Assembly (NCBI GenBank): GCA_030727885.1
Contig: JANRAT010000175.1
Span: 1 to 5,317, forward strand
Source: Rhodospirillales bacterium
GTDB taxonomy: Bacteria; Pseudomonadota; Alphaproteobacteria; Rhodospirillales; Casp-alpha2
Reading direction: 5' to 3'
Length of the DNA stretch: 5,317 nucleotides
Of this stretch, positions 1 to 5,317 are shown piece after piece (the stretch's first letter is position 1; each line of letters starts with the position of its first letter). A program made the translations under genes and the position numbers. The notes below the pieces were generated by a model. That model made no database searches and was not told the DNA's origin. It worked only from the letters and a program-made list of their open reading frames with translations.

Positions 1-805
1 TCAGCGCATCGTCGCGATAGCGGAACTGCTGGGCAAAATCCTGCATGTTGAAGTTTGCGATATGATCGGTCAGGGCGGCCTTCAGCTGGCTGCCGTCCTT
101 GTCATCGTCAACCGGTGCCGGGCCGGCCAGATCATTGTCCTTGAAATAGGCATAATCGGGAATCAGATCGCGGCGGTCGAAATCCAGCGCATCGGCGAGC
201 TGGCCGTAATTGCGGGTGACACAGGTCAGCAGCACGCCGCCCGGATACAGATGGTTCGACCAGGTATCCCAGACCGCAAACAGCGGGGCCACGGCCTTGA
301 CGCTGGGATGGCAGGTCGAGGCCAGAAAGCACGATGCTGCGCCCGGATATGAAATCCCCGTCGCACCAATATTGCCGTCACACCAGGACTGCTTGGTCAC
401 CCAGTCGACCGTATCGTGGTGATCGAGACGCTCGGCCGGTGAGCGGAATCCGTCTCGGCTGCCAAAACTGGCCCCTGATCCGCGGACATCGACGCAGACC
501 AGCGCATAGCCGCGCTTGACGAAATTATCGCGATAAAAGCCGATGGTCGGGCAGGCATCGATGCCCTTGCGATGCCCTTTGCGGAGCGCAAAGCGGCGGT
601 AATAGGGGGTAAAGATGCAGATTGTCGGATACGGCTTGTCCTCTGCCTTGGTGCCCGGCAAATGCACGTCAACAGCCAGTTTGACGCCATCGCGCATGGT
701 TACGTATTGCGACGAGAGGCGCTCACCTTTGTAGCCCGTGCCCAATGTGCGCACATAGTCCCTGGGCGCAACTTTCCAACCTGACTGAGTTTTGCTGTCT
801 GTCAT
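1..805 (-). CDS. CocE/NonD family serine hydrolase, N-terminal part (3' end beyond window)
   Basis: An alpha/beta-hydrolase of the CocE/NonD (X-Pro dipeptidyl-peptidase S15-like) family, whose members hydrolyse esters, amides or acyl-peptide bonds. The frame is open from the ATG at 805 to the left edge: 268 codons of a family usually 550-700 residues long. Visible motifs are the early RDG (residues 38-40), TPY (66-68) whose Tyr68 matches the oxyanion-hole Tyr of cocaine esterase, DVRGSG (106-111), the WCDGNIG segment (141-147) and the nucleophile elbow GISYPG with Ser152. The triad Asp and His and the C-terminal jelly-roll lie outside the window. No signal peptide is visible, so it is probably cytoplasmic. 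An in-frame ATG at 826 is possible, but the Shine-Dalgarno site at 812-817 lies between the two and favours 805. It is divergent from the aldolase-like gene, which suggests shared control. The family call is secure; the substrate is unknown. Confidence 0.9.
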   Translation of the reverse strand, partial: MTDSKTQSGWKVAPRDYVRTLGTGYKGERLSSQYVTMRDGVKLAVDVHLPGTKAEDKPYPTICIFTPYYRRFALRKGHRKGIDACPTIGFYRDNFVKRGYALVCVDVRGSGASFGSRDGFRSPAERLDHHDTVDWVTKQSWCDGNIGATGISYPGAASCFLASTCHPSVKAVAPLFAVWDTWSNHLYPGGVLLTCVTRNYGQLADALDFDRRDLIPDYAYFKDNDLAGPAPVDDDKDGSQLKAALTDHIANFNMQDFAQQFRYRDDAL

Positions 806-811
806 CTTTGT

Positions 812-817
812 TCCCCT
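812..817 (-). promoter_or_regulatory. Ribosome binding site of the CocE-type hydrolase gene
   Basis: AGGGGA on the minus strand, 6 bases before the ATG at 805. It sits downstream of the alternative in-frame ATG at 826, so it decides the start in favour of 805. Confidence 0.7.
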
Positions 818-881
818 GATTTTCATGCTCGGGTCTTGCCGAATGGCATTTGATGATAGAACCTTATTCCAAAGTCCTATT

Positions 882-887
882 GGGAGA
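882..887 (+). promoter_or_regulatory. Ribosome binding site of the class II aldolase-like gene
   Basis: GGGAGA lies 7 bases before the ATG at 895. Earlier in-frame starts (TTG 850, ATG 853) have no comparable site in front of them and would add 15 residues that do not look like family sequence, so this site fixes the start at 895. Confidence 0.7.
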
Positions 888-894
888 CAATGAA

Positions 895-1674
895 ATGAAC
901 AACGTACATGCGTTGAAACTGCCATCCGTGCGCAATCAGGTTTCTGAAGAAGAGTGGCAAATGCGCGTCGATCTGGCCGCCTGCTATCGTCTTGTCGCAC
1001 ATTATGGCTGGGATGACCTGCTGTTTACCCACAATTCGGCACGCGTTCCCGGTGACGAAAACCATTTTCTGATCAATCCCCTTGGCCTCAAATTCGAGGA
1101 GATCACCGCGTCTTCGCTGATCAAGATCGATTGCGACGGCAACAAGCTGATGGACAGCCCCTACGGCTACATCAAAGCCGGCTTCACCATTCATTCGGCA
1201 ATCCACATGAACCGCCACGATGCGGTCTGCGTGATGCACACCCATACCATGGAAGGGATGGCCGTTTCGGCACAGAAAAACGGGCTTTTGATGCTTAATC
1301 AGAAATCCATGTGCTTCTATAACCGCGTCGCCTACCACGATTATGAAGGCATTGCCGACAATCTGGATGAGCGCGACCGTCTGGCCGCCGACCTTGGCGA
1401 CCTGAACGCCATGATCCTCTGGAACCATGGCCTGATGACCGTCGGTGACAGCGTCGGCAGCGCATTCATTCTGCACAAACGACTGAATGATGCCTGCCAG
1501 TTGCAGCTGATGGCGCAGTCCGGAGGTGGCGAATTGCGCTTCCCGTCCGAAACCGTATGCGAACATACGGCCCAGCAGTTCGAGGCGTCCTACTCCAGAG
1601 GTGAAAGTGCCAAAATGCAGTGGGAAGCCCTGAAACGTATGCTGGATCGCATGGACCCGAGCTACGACGCATAA
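895..1674 (+). CDS. Class II aldolase/adducin family protein
   Basis: A 259-residue protein of the class II (zinc-dependent) aldolase/adducin N-terminal family, which includes L-fuculose- and L-ribulose-phosphate processing enzymes and many proteins of unknown substrate. It spans the full domain. Early sequence with YGWDDLLFTHNSARVP (residues 37-52) and NHFLINPLGLKFEEIT (56-71) is typical of the adducin-like branch. The metal site is intact: His115 and His117 in MHTHT, and His178 in LWNHG. The position of the catalytic Glu73 of fuculose-phosphate aldolase is occupied by Gly96 in KAGFTIH, so classic retro-aldol chemistry is doubtful; decarboxylation or another metal-assisted reaction is possible. 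No signal peptide, so cytoplasmic. It starts at ATG 895 behind GGGAGA. The GGT-family gene follows after 42 bases with no terminator visible, so the two probably form an operon. The family is secure; the reaction is not. Confidence 0.93.
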   Translation: MNNVHALKLPSVRNQVSEEEWQMRVDLAACYRLVAHYGWDDLLFTHNSARVPGDENHFLINPLGLKFEEITASSLIKIDCDGNKLMDSPYGYIKAGFTIHSAIHMNRHDAVCVMHTHTMEGMAVSAQKNGLLMLNQKSMCFYNRVAYHDYEGIADNLDERDRLAADLGDLNAMILWNHGLMTVGDSVGSAFILHKRLNDACQLQLMAQSGGGELRFPSETVCEHTAQQFEASYSRGESAKMQWEALKRMLDRMDPSYDA

Positions 1675-1701
1675 CAACCCTTAAACATCATACTACAAAA
1701 C

Positions 1702-1706
1702 AGGAG
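1702..1706 (+). promoter_or_regulatory. Ribosome binding site of the GGT-family gene
   Basis: AGGAG lies 10 bases before the ATG at 1717, a slightly long but workable spacing. It stands in the 42-base, locally A-rich gap after the aldolase-like gene. This gap shows neither a hairpin terminator nor an evident promoter, which fits co-transcription. Confidence 0.65.
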
Positions 1707-1716
1707 TAAGCCGGTC

Positions 1717-3324
1717 ATGGCCAATGGAATGGTATGCGCCCCGCAACCTGAAGCCGTCGAAGCAGGCGCGATGGTCCTCAAAGCCGGTGGCAACGCCATC
1801 GATGCCGCGATTGCCACCGCATTGGTCCAGACCGCCGTTGACCCCTTCATGTCCGGTATCGCCGGGTTCGGTGAACTGCATGTGGTGATGCCGAAAGCCG
1901 GTGTTCACCAGTGTCTGCAGTTCCATGCCCGGGCCCCCGGCGCCGTGACCCCTGACATGTGGCAAGACAAGCTGATCGCCGAATGCGAAGACGGCTTCGG
2001 CTTTATCCTTGAAGGCCGTATCAACGAAATCGGCTACCAGTCCATCGCCACCCCGCAAAGCCTGCGCGCCTACGATACGGCACTCAAGAAATGGGGCACC
2101 ATGAGCCTTGGCGAGCTGATCCAGCCGGCCATCGGCTATCTGGAAAACGGCTGGATGATCCGCCCGCACGTGCGCCGCTTCTGGGAACAGGAAGAGCCCG
2201 GCGGTCGTGTCGGCCACCTTGAATATCTGCGCGGCTCTCCGGCGACGGCGAAAATCTATCTGAATGCCGACGGCTCGATGAAGCCGATGGGCGGCATAAT
2301 CAAGAATCCCGACATGGCCAAGACCTACCGCCGCATCGCCGAAGCCGGTGCCGACGATTTTTACGAAGGCGAACTGGCCGCTAAAATTGTTGCCGACATG
2401 GAGGCCAACGGCGGACTGATTTCTGCCGAGGATCTGAAAACGACCATGCCGCAGGACGCCGATGTGCTGTGGACCGATTACCGGGGTTATCAGGTTGCCT
2501 CGAGCCCGCCGCCGGGTGGTGGCATCATGGTCCTGCAGATGCTGAATATTCTCGAGAATTTTGATCTCAAGGCGATGGGCCACAATTCGCCCGAATACAT
2601 CCGCACCGTCGCCGAGGCGATGAAAATATCCACCGTCGACAAGGACAACCATGTCGGCGATCCCCGTTTCGTTGACGTGCCGGTCGAACATTTGCTGTCC
2701 AAGGACTACGCCAAAGAGTTGGCCGACAGGATCAAGTCCGGCGTCAAAACCCACGTCCCGCGCCTGCAGAAAGGCGAGGACCAGAAAGAAACCACGCAGC
2801 TCTGCACGGTCGACAATCAGGGCAACTGTGTCTCGATGACACACTCGCTGGGCATGCCGTCGGGTGTGACGACAGAAGGTCTTGGCTTCGTCTACAACGG
2901 TTGCATGGGTGTTTTCGATCCGCGTCCGGGCCGCACCGGCTCGCTGGCGCCGGGCAAGTCGCGCTTCTCGTCGATGGCGCCAACCGTCGTCTTCAAGAAC
3001 GGCAAGCCGATGCTGCTGATCGGCGCACCGGGCGGCACCTACATCGCCATGGGCGTGCTGCAGGGCATCCTCAACGTGCTCGATTTCAACATGGACGCAC
3101 AGCAGGCGGTGTCTGCCCCCCGGTTCTCGGCGACCAGCGACATCATCGAGATCGTCAACCGAATCCCGCGCTTTGTGCAGGCCGAGCTTGAAGCCGACGG
3201 CTATAAATTCCGCCGTTACGCGCTGAATTTCCACTTTGCCGGCGTGCACGCGATCCGCATCACCGAGAACGGCCTCGACGGCGGCGCCGATCCCGGCCGC
3301 GACGGCATGGCGATGGCTGTTTAA
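1717..3324 (+). CDS. Gamma-glutamyltransferase-family Ntn-hydrolase with divergent substrate pocket
   Basis: A 535-residue protein of the gamma-glutamyltransferase (GGT) family: Ntn-hydrolases made as a precursor that cuts itself before a catalytic Thr and then hydrolyses or transfers acyl groups from amides. The N-terminus has the family start GMVCAPQPEAVEAG (residues 4-17), AGGNAIDAA (23-31) and MSGIAGFGE (45-53). The nucleophile is probably Thr359 in ETTQLCTVD, giving subunits of about 358 and 177 residues. Ser418-Ser419 and the oxyanion pair Gly439-Gly440 in GAPGG are kept. Residues that hold the gamma-glutamyl group in E. coli GGT appear replaced: Arg114 by His70, Asn411 by Gly379, Gln430 by Cys396, Asp433 by Val399. 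The lid loop is absent. It lacks the signal peptide of periplasmic GGTs, so it is probably cytoplasmic. It follows the aldolase-like gene and ends at a strong terminator. It is likely an amidohydrolase of unknown substrate; no gene symbol is justified. Confidence 0.92.
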   Translation: MANGMVCAPQPEAVEAGAMVLKAGGNAIDAAIATALVQTAVDPFMSGIAGFGELHVVMPKAGVHQCLQFHARAPGAVTPDMWQDKLIAECEDGFGFILEGRINEIGYQSIATPQSLRAYDTALKKWGTMSLGELIQPAIGYLENGWMIRPHVRRFWEQEEPGGRVGHLEYLRGSPATAKIYLNADGSMKPMGGIIKNPDMAKTYRRIAEAGADDFYEGELAAKIVADMEANGGLISAEDLKTTMPQDADVLWTDYRGYQVASSPPPGGGIMVLQMLNILENFDLKAMGHNSPEYIRTVAEAMKISTVDKDNHVGDPRFVDVPVEHLLSKDYAKELADRIKSGVKTHVPRLQKGEDQKETTQLCTVDNQGNCVSMTHSLGMPSGVTTEGLGFVYNGCMGVFDPRPGRTGSLAPGKSRFSSMAPTVVFKNGKPMLLIGAPGGTYIAMGVLQGILNVLDFNMDAQQAVSAPRFSATSDIIEIVNRIPRFVQAELEADGYKFRRYALNFHFAGVHAIRITENGLDGGADPGRDGMAMAV

Positions 3325-3334
3325 CGTTCAACCG

Positions 3335-3367
3335 GCCCCTCTTTCAGTTGCTGAGAGAGGGGCTTTT
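3335..3367 (+). terminator. Rho-independent terminator after the GGT-family gene
   Basis: A 13-base-pair stem (3335-3347 with 3351-3363), all Watson-Crick except one T-G pair (U-G in RNA), closes on a three-base TTG loop. It begins 10 bases after the GGT stop codon and is followed by TTTT (3364-3367). The long G+C-rich stem makes it strong, although the T tract is short. It should end the aldolase-GGT transcript and implies that the aldehyde dehydrogenase gene has its own promoter or depends on read-through. Confidence 0.85.
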
Positions 3368-3446
3368 GAACACTATTTACCTTCGCCAACGCCCGGATTA
3401 AGTATGGCGCTCAATCCCGACTTTTTTCCCAGGAAAGCCCCGATCC

Positions 3447-4832
3447 ATGAGCAATACCCTCAAATGCATTTCCCCCATTGACGGCTCGGTTTTTGCCGAA
3501 CGGCCGGTTGTGTCCAAAGACGATGCCTTCACAGCCGTTGGCCGGGCCAAAAAAGCCGGCAAGGACTGGGCAGCACGGCCAATCGCCGAGCGGATCAGGC
3601 TGGTCCGGGCCGGGGTCGCATGTCTGGGCGAGATGACCGACGAGGTTGTCCCCGAACTGGCGCACATGATGGGACGCCCGGTTCGTTACGGCGGCGAATT
3701 CCGGGGCGTTAACGAACGCGCGTCCTATATGGCCGATATCGCCGAGGAAACCCTGAAGCCGCTGGTCATCGAAGACAGTACCGCATTTCAGCGCCGCATC
3801 GAGCGCGAACCGGTCGGCGTCGTGCTGGTGATCGCGCCCTGGAACTATCCCTATATGACCGCGATCAACACCGTCGCGCCGGCACTGATTGCCGGCAACA
3901 CCGTGATCCTCAAACATTCGACACAGACGCTGCTGGTCGGCGAGCGGATGGTTCAGGCCTTCACCAAAGCCGGCGTGCCTGCGGACGTGTTCCAGAATCT
4001 GTTTCTGAATCATGACACGACTGCAGCGCTGATTGCCGCCAAGTCCTTCGGCTTCGTCAATTTCACCGGCTCGGTCGGTGGCGGACGGGCCATCGAGCAG
4101 GCCGCCGCCGGCACCTTTACCGGGGTCGGCCTGGAACTCGGCGGCAAGGATCCGGGCTACGTCATGGAAGATGCCAATCTTGACGCCGCCGTGGATACCC
4201 TGATCGACGGCGCGATGTTCAATTCCGGCCAGTGCTGCTGCGGCATCGAGCGGATTTATGTGACCGCATCGCTGTTTGATGATTTCGTCAAGAAAGCGGT
4301 CGAAATCGTTTCCGGCTACAAACTCGGCAATCCGCTGGATCCGCAAACCACGCTCGGACCGATGGCCAACGTCCGCTTTGCCACAGAAGTCCGCAACCAG
4401 ACCGCCGAAGCTTTGGCAATGGGCGCCAAGCCGCTGATTGATCCGGCGCTGTTCCCGCAGGACGACGGCGGCGCCTTTCTGATGCCGCAGATCCTGATCG
4501 GTGTGTCGCACGACATGCGCGTCATGCGCGACGAAAGCTTCGGCCCCGTCGTCGGCATCATGAAGGTCAAGGATGACGAAGAAGCCATCAGTCTGATGAA
4601 CGACAGCGATTTCGGCCTGACCGCATCGCTGTGGACCCGGGATCTGGCCCGCGCCGCCGCCATCGGCAGACGCATCGAGACCGGCACCGTGTTCATGAAC
4701 CGTGCTGATTATCTGGATCCGGGCCTGTGCTGGACCGGCTGCAAGGACACCGGTCGCGGTGCCGCGCTGTCATCGCTCGGCTATCTGAGCCTGACCCGGC
4801 CGAAGTCCTATCACCTGAAGATGCCGAGCTAA
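3447..4832 (+). CDS. Aldehyde dehydrogenase family protein
   Basis: A 461-residue NAD(P)+-dependent aldehyde dehydrogenase that oxidises an aldehyde to a carboxylate. It is slightly shorter than the usual 480-500 residues, mostly at the N-terminus. All catalytic elements are present: PWNYP with Asn133, cofactor Lys156, FTGSV (206-210), general base Glu230 in LELGGK, nucleophile Cys264 in GQCCCG, Glu363 and Phe365 in ESFGPV, and a C-terminal KDTGRG (433-438). The 34-residue spacing between Glu230 and Cys264 matches human ALDH2 (268 and 302). The ribose-binding Glu of ALDH2 (195) is replaced by Thr159, so NADP+ use is plausible. Three consecutive Cys (263-265) surround the nucleophile. The start at ATG 3447 follows AGGAAA (3431-3436). 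A terminator upstream separates it from the GGT-family gene. The 79 bases between terminator and start show no convincing sigma70 promoter. The substrate is unknown. Confidence 0.95.
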   Translation: MSNTLKCISPIDGSVFAERPVVSKDDAFTAVGRAKKAGKDWAARPIAERIRLVRAGVACLGEMTDEVVPELAHMMGRPVRYGGEFRGVNERASYMADIAEETLKPLVIEDSTAFQRRIEREPVGVVLVIAPWNYPYMTAINTVAPALIAGNTVILKHSTQTLLVGERMVQAFTKAGVPADVFQNLFLNHDTTAALIAAKSFGFVNFTGSVGGGRAIEQAAAGTFTGVGLELGGKDPGYVMEDANLDAAVDTLIDGAMFNSGQCCCGIERIYVTASLFDDFVKKAVEIVSGYKLGNPLDPQTTLGPMANVRFATEVRNQTAEALAMGAKPLIDPALFPQDDGGAFLMPQILIGVSHDMRVMRDESFGPVVGIMKVKDDEEAISLMNDSDFGLTASLWTRDLARAAAIGRRIETGTVFMNRADYLDPGLCWTGCKDTGRGAALSSLGYLSLTRPKSYHLKMPS

Positions 4833-4833
4833 G

Positions 4834-4878
4834 CCCCTCTCCCCGGGGAGAGGGTGGCGCGAAGCGCCGGGTGAGGGG
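4834..4878. repeat. Compound palindromic intergenic repeat (REP-like), possible bidirectional terminator
   Basis: This G+C-rich element begins two bases after the aldehyde dehydrogenase stop codon and ends six bases before the stop codon of the convergent GNAT gene. It contains a perfect 20-base palindrome (4835-4854, arms CCCTCTCCCC), then a GGCGC-GAA-GCGCC hairpin (4856-4868), and outer CCCCTC (4834-4839) that can pair with GAGGGG (4873-4878), competing with the first palindrome. I remember closely similar elements as dispersed repeats in alphaproteobacterial and other proteobacterial genomes. Position and structure suggest it could end transcription from both sides, although there is no T tract. 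The structure is seen directly; that it is dispersed is from memory. Confidence 0.75.
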
Positions 4879-4884
4879 TGACGG

Positions 4885-5317
4885 TCAATCGAACTTCATC
4901 TTGAAGCCTTCGTGGCTGGCGGTGAAGCCGAGGTTTTCGTAAAAGCGGATTGCGTCCTTGCGGGATTTGTCCGATGTCAGCTGCACCAGTCGGGCGCCCT
5001 TCTCGCGGGCGCGTTCGATCATCTGCCTGAAGAACCACCTGCCGACACCCTTCCCTGTCAGTTCATCAGCGACGCGCACCCCTTCGATCATGGCGCGGGT
5101 CCCGGCGGTATGTGTGATGCCCGGGATAAAGGTCAGCTGCAGGACACCCTTAATCCGCGTGTCCGCACCTTCGATCACCCAAAGCTCGTTGTTGGGGTCG
5201 GCGTCAATCGCAGCAAAGGCTTTGTCATAGGCCGGATCACCGGGTCGTTCACGTTTGGCGCCGAGCGGGTCGTCGGCCAACAGCGCAACGATGGCGGCAA
5301 CATCCTCTGCCCGGGCC
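4885..5317 (-). CDS. GNAT family N-acetyltransferase (5' end beyond window)
   Basis: A GNAT-fold acetyltransferase, which transfers the acetyl group of acetyl-CoA to an amine. The frame runs from the right edge to the TGA at 4885-4887, giving 143 visible residues; perhaps 10-20 N-terminal residues are missing. The TTG at 5280 is probably internal, because the preceding codons read ARAEDVAAIVAL, a typical first GNAT helix. The central strand region has VLQLTFIPGIT (58-68). The acetyl-CoA loop follows in VADELTGKGVGRWFF (82-96), where the Arg/Gln of the usual R/Q-x-x-G-x-G/A pattern is Thr. The C-terminus has LTSDKSRKDAIRFYENLGF (113-131), the usual last GNAT motif. The acceptor is unknown; similar proteins often sit as single genes. 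It is convergent with the aldehyde dehydrogenase gene and probably not functionally linked to the cluster. Confidence 0.9.
   Translation of the reverse strand, partial: ARAEDVAAIVALLADDPLGAKRERPGDPAYDKAFAAIDADPNNELWVIEGADTRIKGVLQLTFIPGITHTAGTRAMIEGVRVADELTGKGVGRWFFRQMIERAREKGARLVQLTSDKSRKDAIRFYENLGFTASHEGFKMKFD

Larger units (their letters stand above)
806..894. other. Divergent intergenic region between the hydrolase and aldolase-like genes
   Basis: These 89 bases separate two divergent start codons and must hold the 5' signals of both genes, unless transcription enters from further away. Both Shine-Dalgarno sites are clear. On the minus strand TATCAT (complement of 853-858) resembles a -10 box with 5 of 6 consensus bases, but no good -35 box lies at the right distance. 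On the plus strand no convincing sigma70 promoter was found. A weak inverted repeat CCAA/TTGG (869-872 and 880-883) is too short to call an operator. No regulator gene is present in the window. Confidence 0.45.

Noticed and set aside
869..883. CCAA/TTGG inverted repeat as a regulator operator
   Set aside because: The arms are only four bases with seven between them; this is expected by chance, and no regulator gene is present to support it.
850..894. An extended N-terminus for the aldolase-like protein from TTG 850 or ATG 853
   Set aside because: GGGAGA at 882-887 is placed correctly for ATG 895, and the extra 15 residues would overlap the site of translation control without resembling family sequence.
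877..1677. A 266-codon open frame on the minus strand opposite the aldolase-like gene
   Set aside because: It lies almost wholly antisense to a gene with intact metal-site motifs, and its translation shows no known domain.
1693..3249. A 518-codon open frame on the minus strand opposite the GGT-family gene
   Set aside because: The plus-strand frame carries clear family motifs over its whole length. The antisense translation is rich in His, Arg, Ala and Gly, resembles no family I know, and is expected from G+C-biased third positions on the other strand.
3376..3404. TTTACC and TAAGTA as a sigma70 promoter for the aldehyde dehydrogenase gene
   Set aside because: The 17-base spacing is right, but the -10 candidate matches the consensus at only two of six positions.
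3411..4511. A 366-codon open frame on the minus strand opposite the aldehyde dehydrogenase gene
   Set aside because: It is a shadow of the dehydrogenase, whose motifs fill the plus strand. The antisense product has no recognisable domain, and it lacks a convincing Shine-Dalgarno site.
5278..5280. TTG as the start of the GNAT gene
   Set aside because: The frame stays open to the right edge, and the 12 codons before it encode a typical first GNAT helix, so the true start lies outside the window.

Overview
The window reads as an accessory catabolic gene cluster from a Gram-negative bacterium, most likely an alphaproteobacterium. The basis is the G+C-rich coding sequence with G/C-biased third codon positions, clear Shine-Dalgarno sites, and an intergenic palindromic repeat of a kind I remember from alphaproteobacterial genomes. 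The genus cannot be read from the sequence. There are no tRNA or rRNA genes, CRISPR arrays, transposases or phage genes.

Layout: (1) Positions 1-805, minus strand: the N-terminal 268 codons of a CocE/NonD-type serine hydrolase, cut by the left edge. (2) Positions 806-894: a short divergent intergenic region. (3) Positions 895-1674, plus strand: a class II aldolase/adducin-family protein. (4) Positions 1717-3324, plus strand: a gamma-glutamyltransferase-family Ntn-hydrolase, 42 bases after the aldolase gene and probably co-transcribed with it. (5) Positions 3335-3367: a strong intrinsic terminator. (6) Positions 3447-4832, plus strand: an aldehyde dehydrogenase with all catalytic residues. (7) Positions 4834-4878: a compound palindromic repeat between convergent genes. 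(8) Positions 4885-5317, minus strand: a GNAT acetyltransferase cut by the right edge. No gene-free stretch exceeds about 125 bases.

How the genes may work together (inference): a CocE-type ester/amide hydrolase, an Ntn amidohydrolase, an aldolase-fold metalloenzyme and an aldehyde dehydrogenase could form a route that opens an ester- or amide-linked compound, cleaves or decarboxylates the product, and oxidises the resulting aldehyde. The substrate is unknown. The GNAT gene looks like an unrelated neighbour.

The most interesting point is that two enzymes keep their family's core machinery but lack its usual substrate-handling residues. The GGT-family protein keeps the nucleophilic Thr and the oxyanion Gly-Gly, but by my alignment has lost the residues that hold a gamma-glutamyl group, and it has no lid loop. 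The class II aldolase keeps three zinc-binding His but has Gly where fuculose-phosphate aldolase has its catalytic Glu. I see enzymes of uncertain specificity here, not a wholly new type of system.
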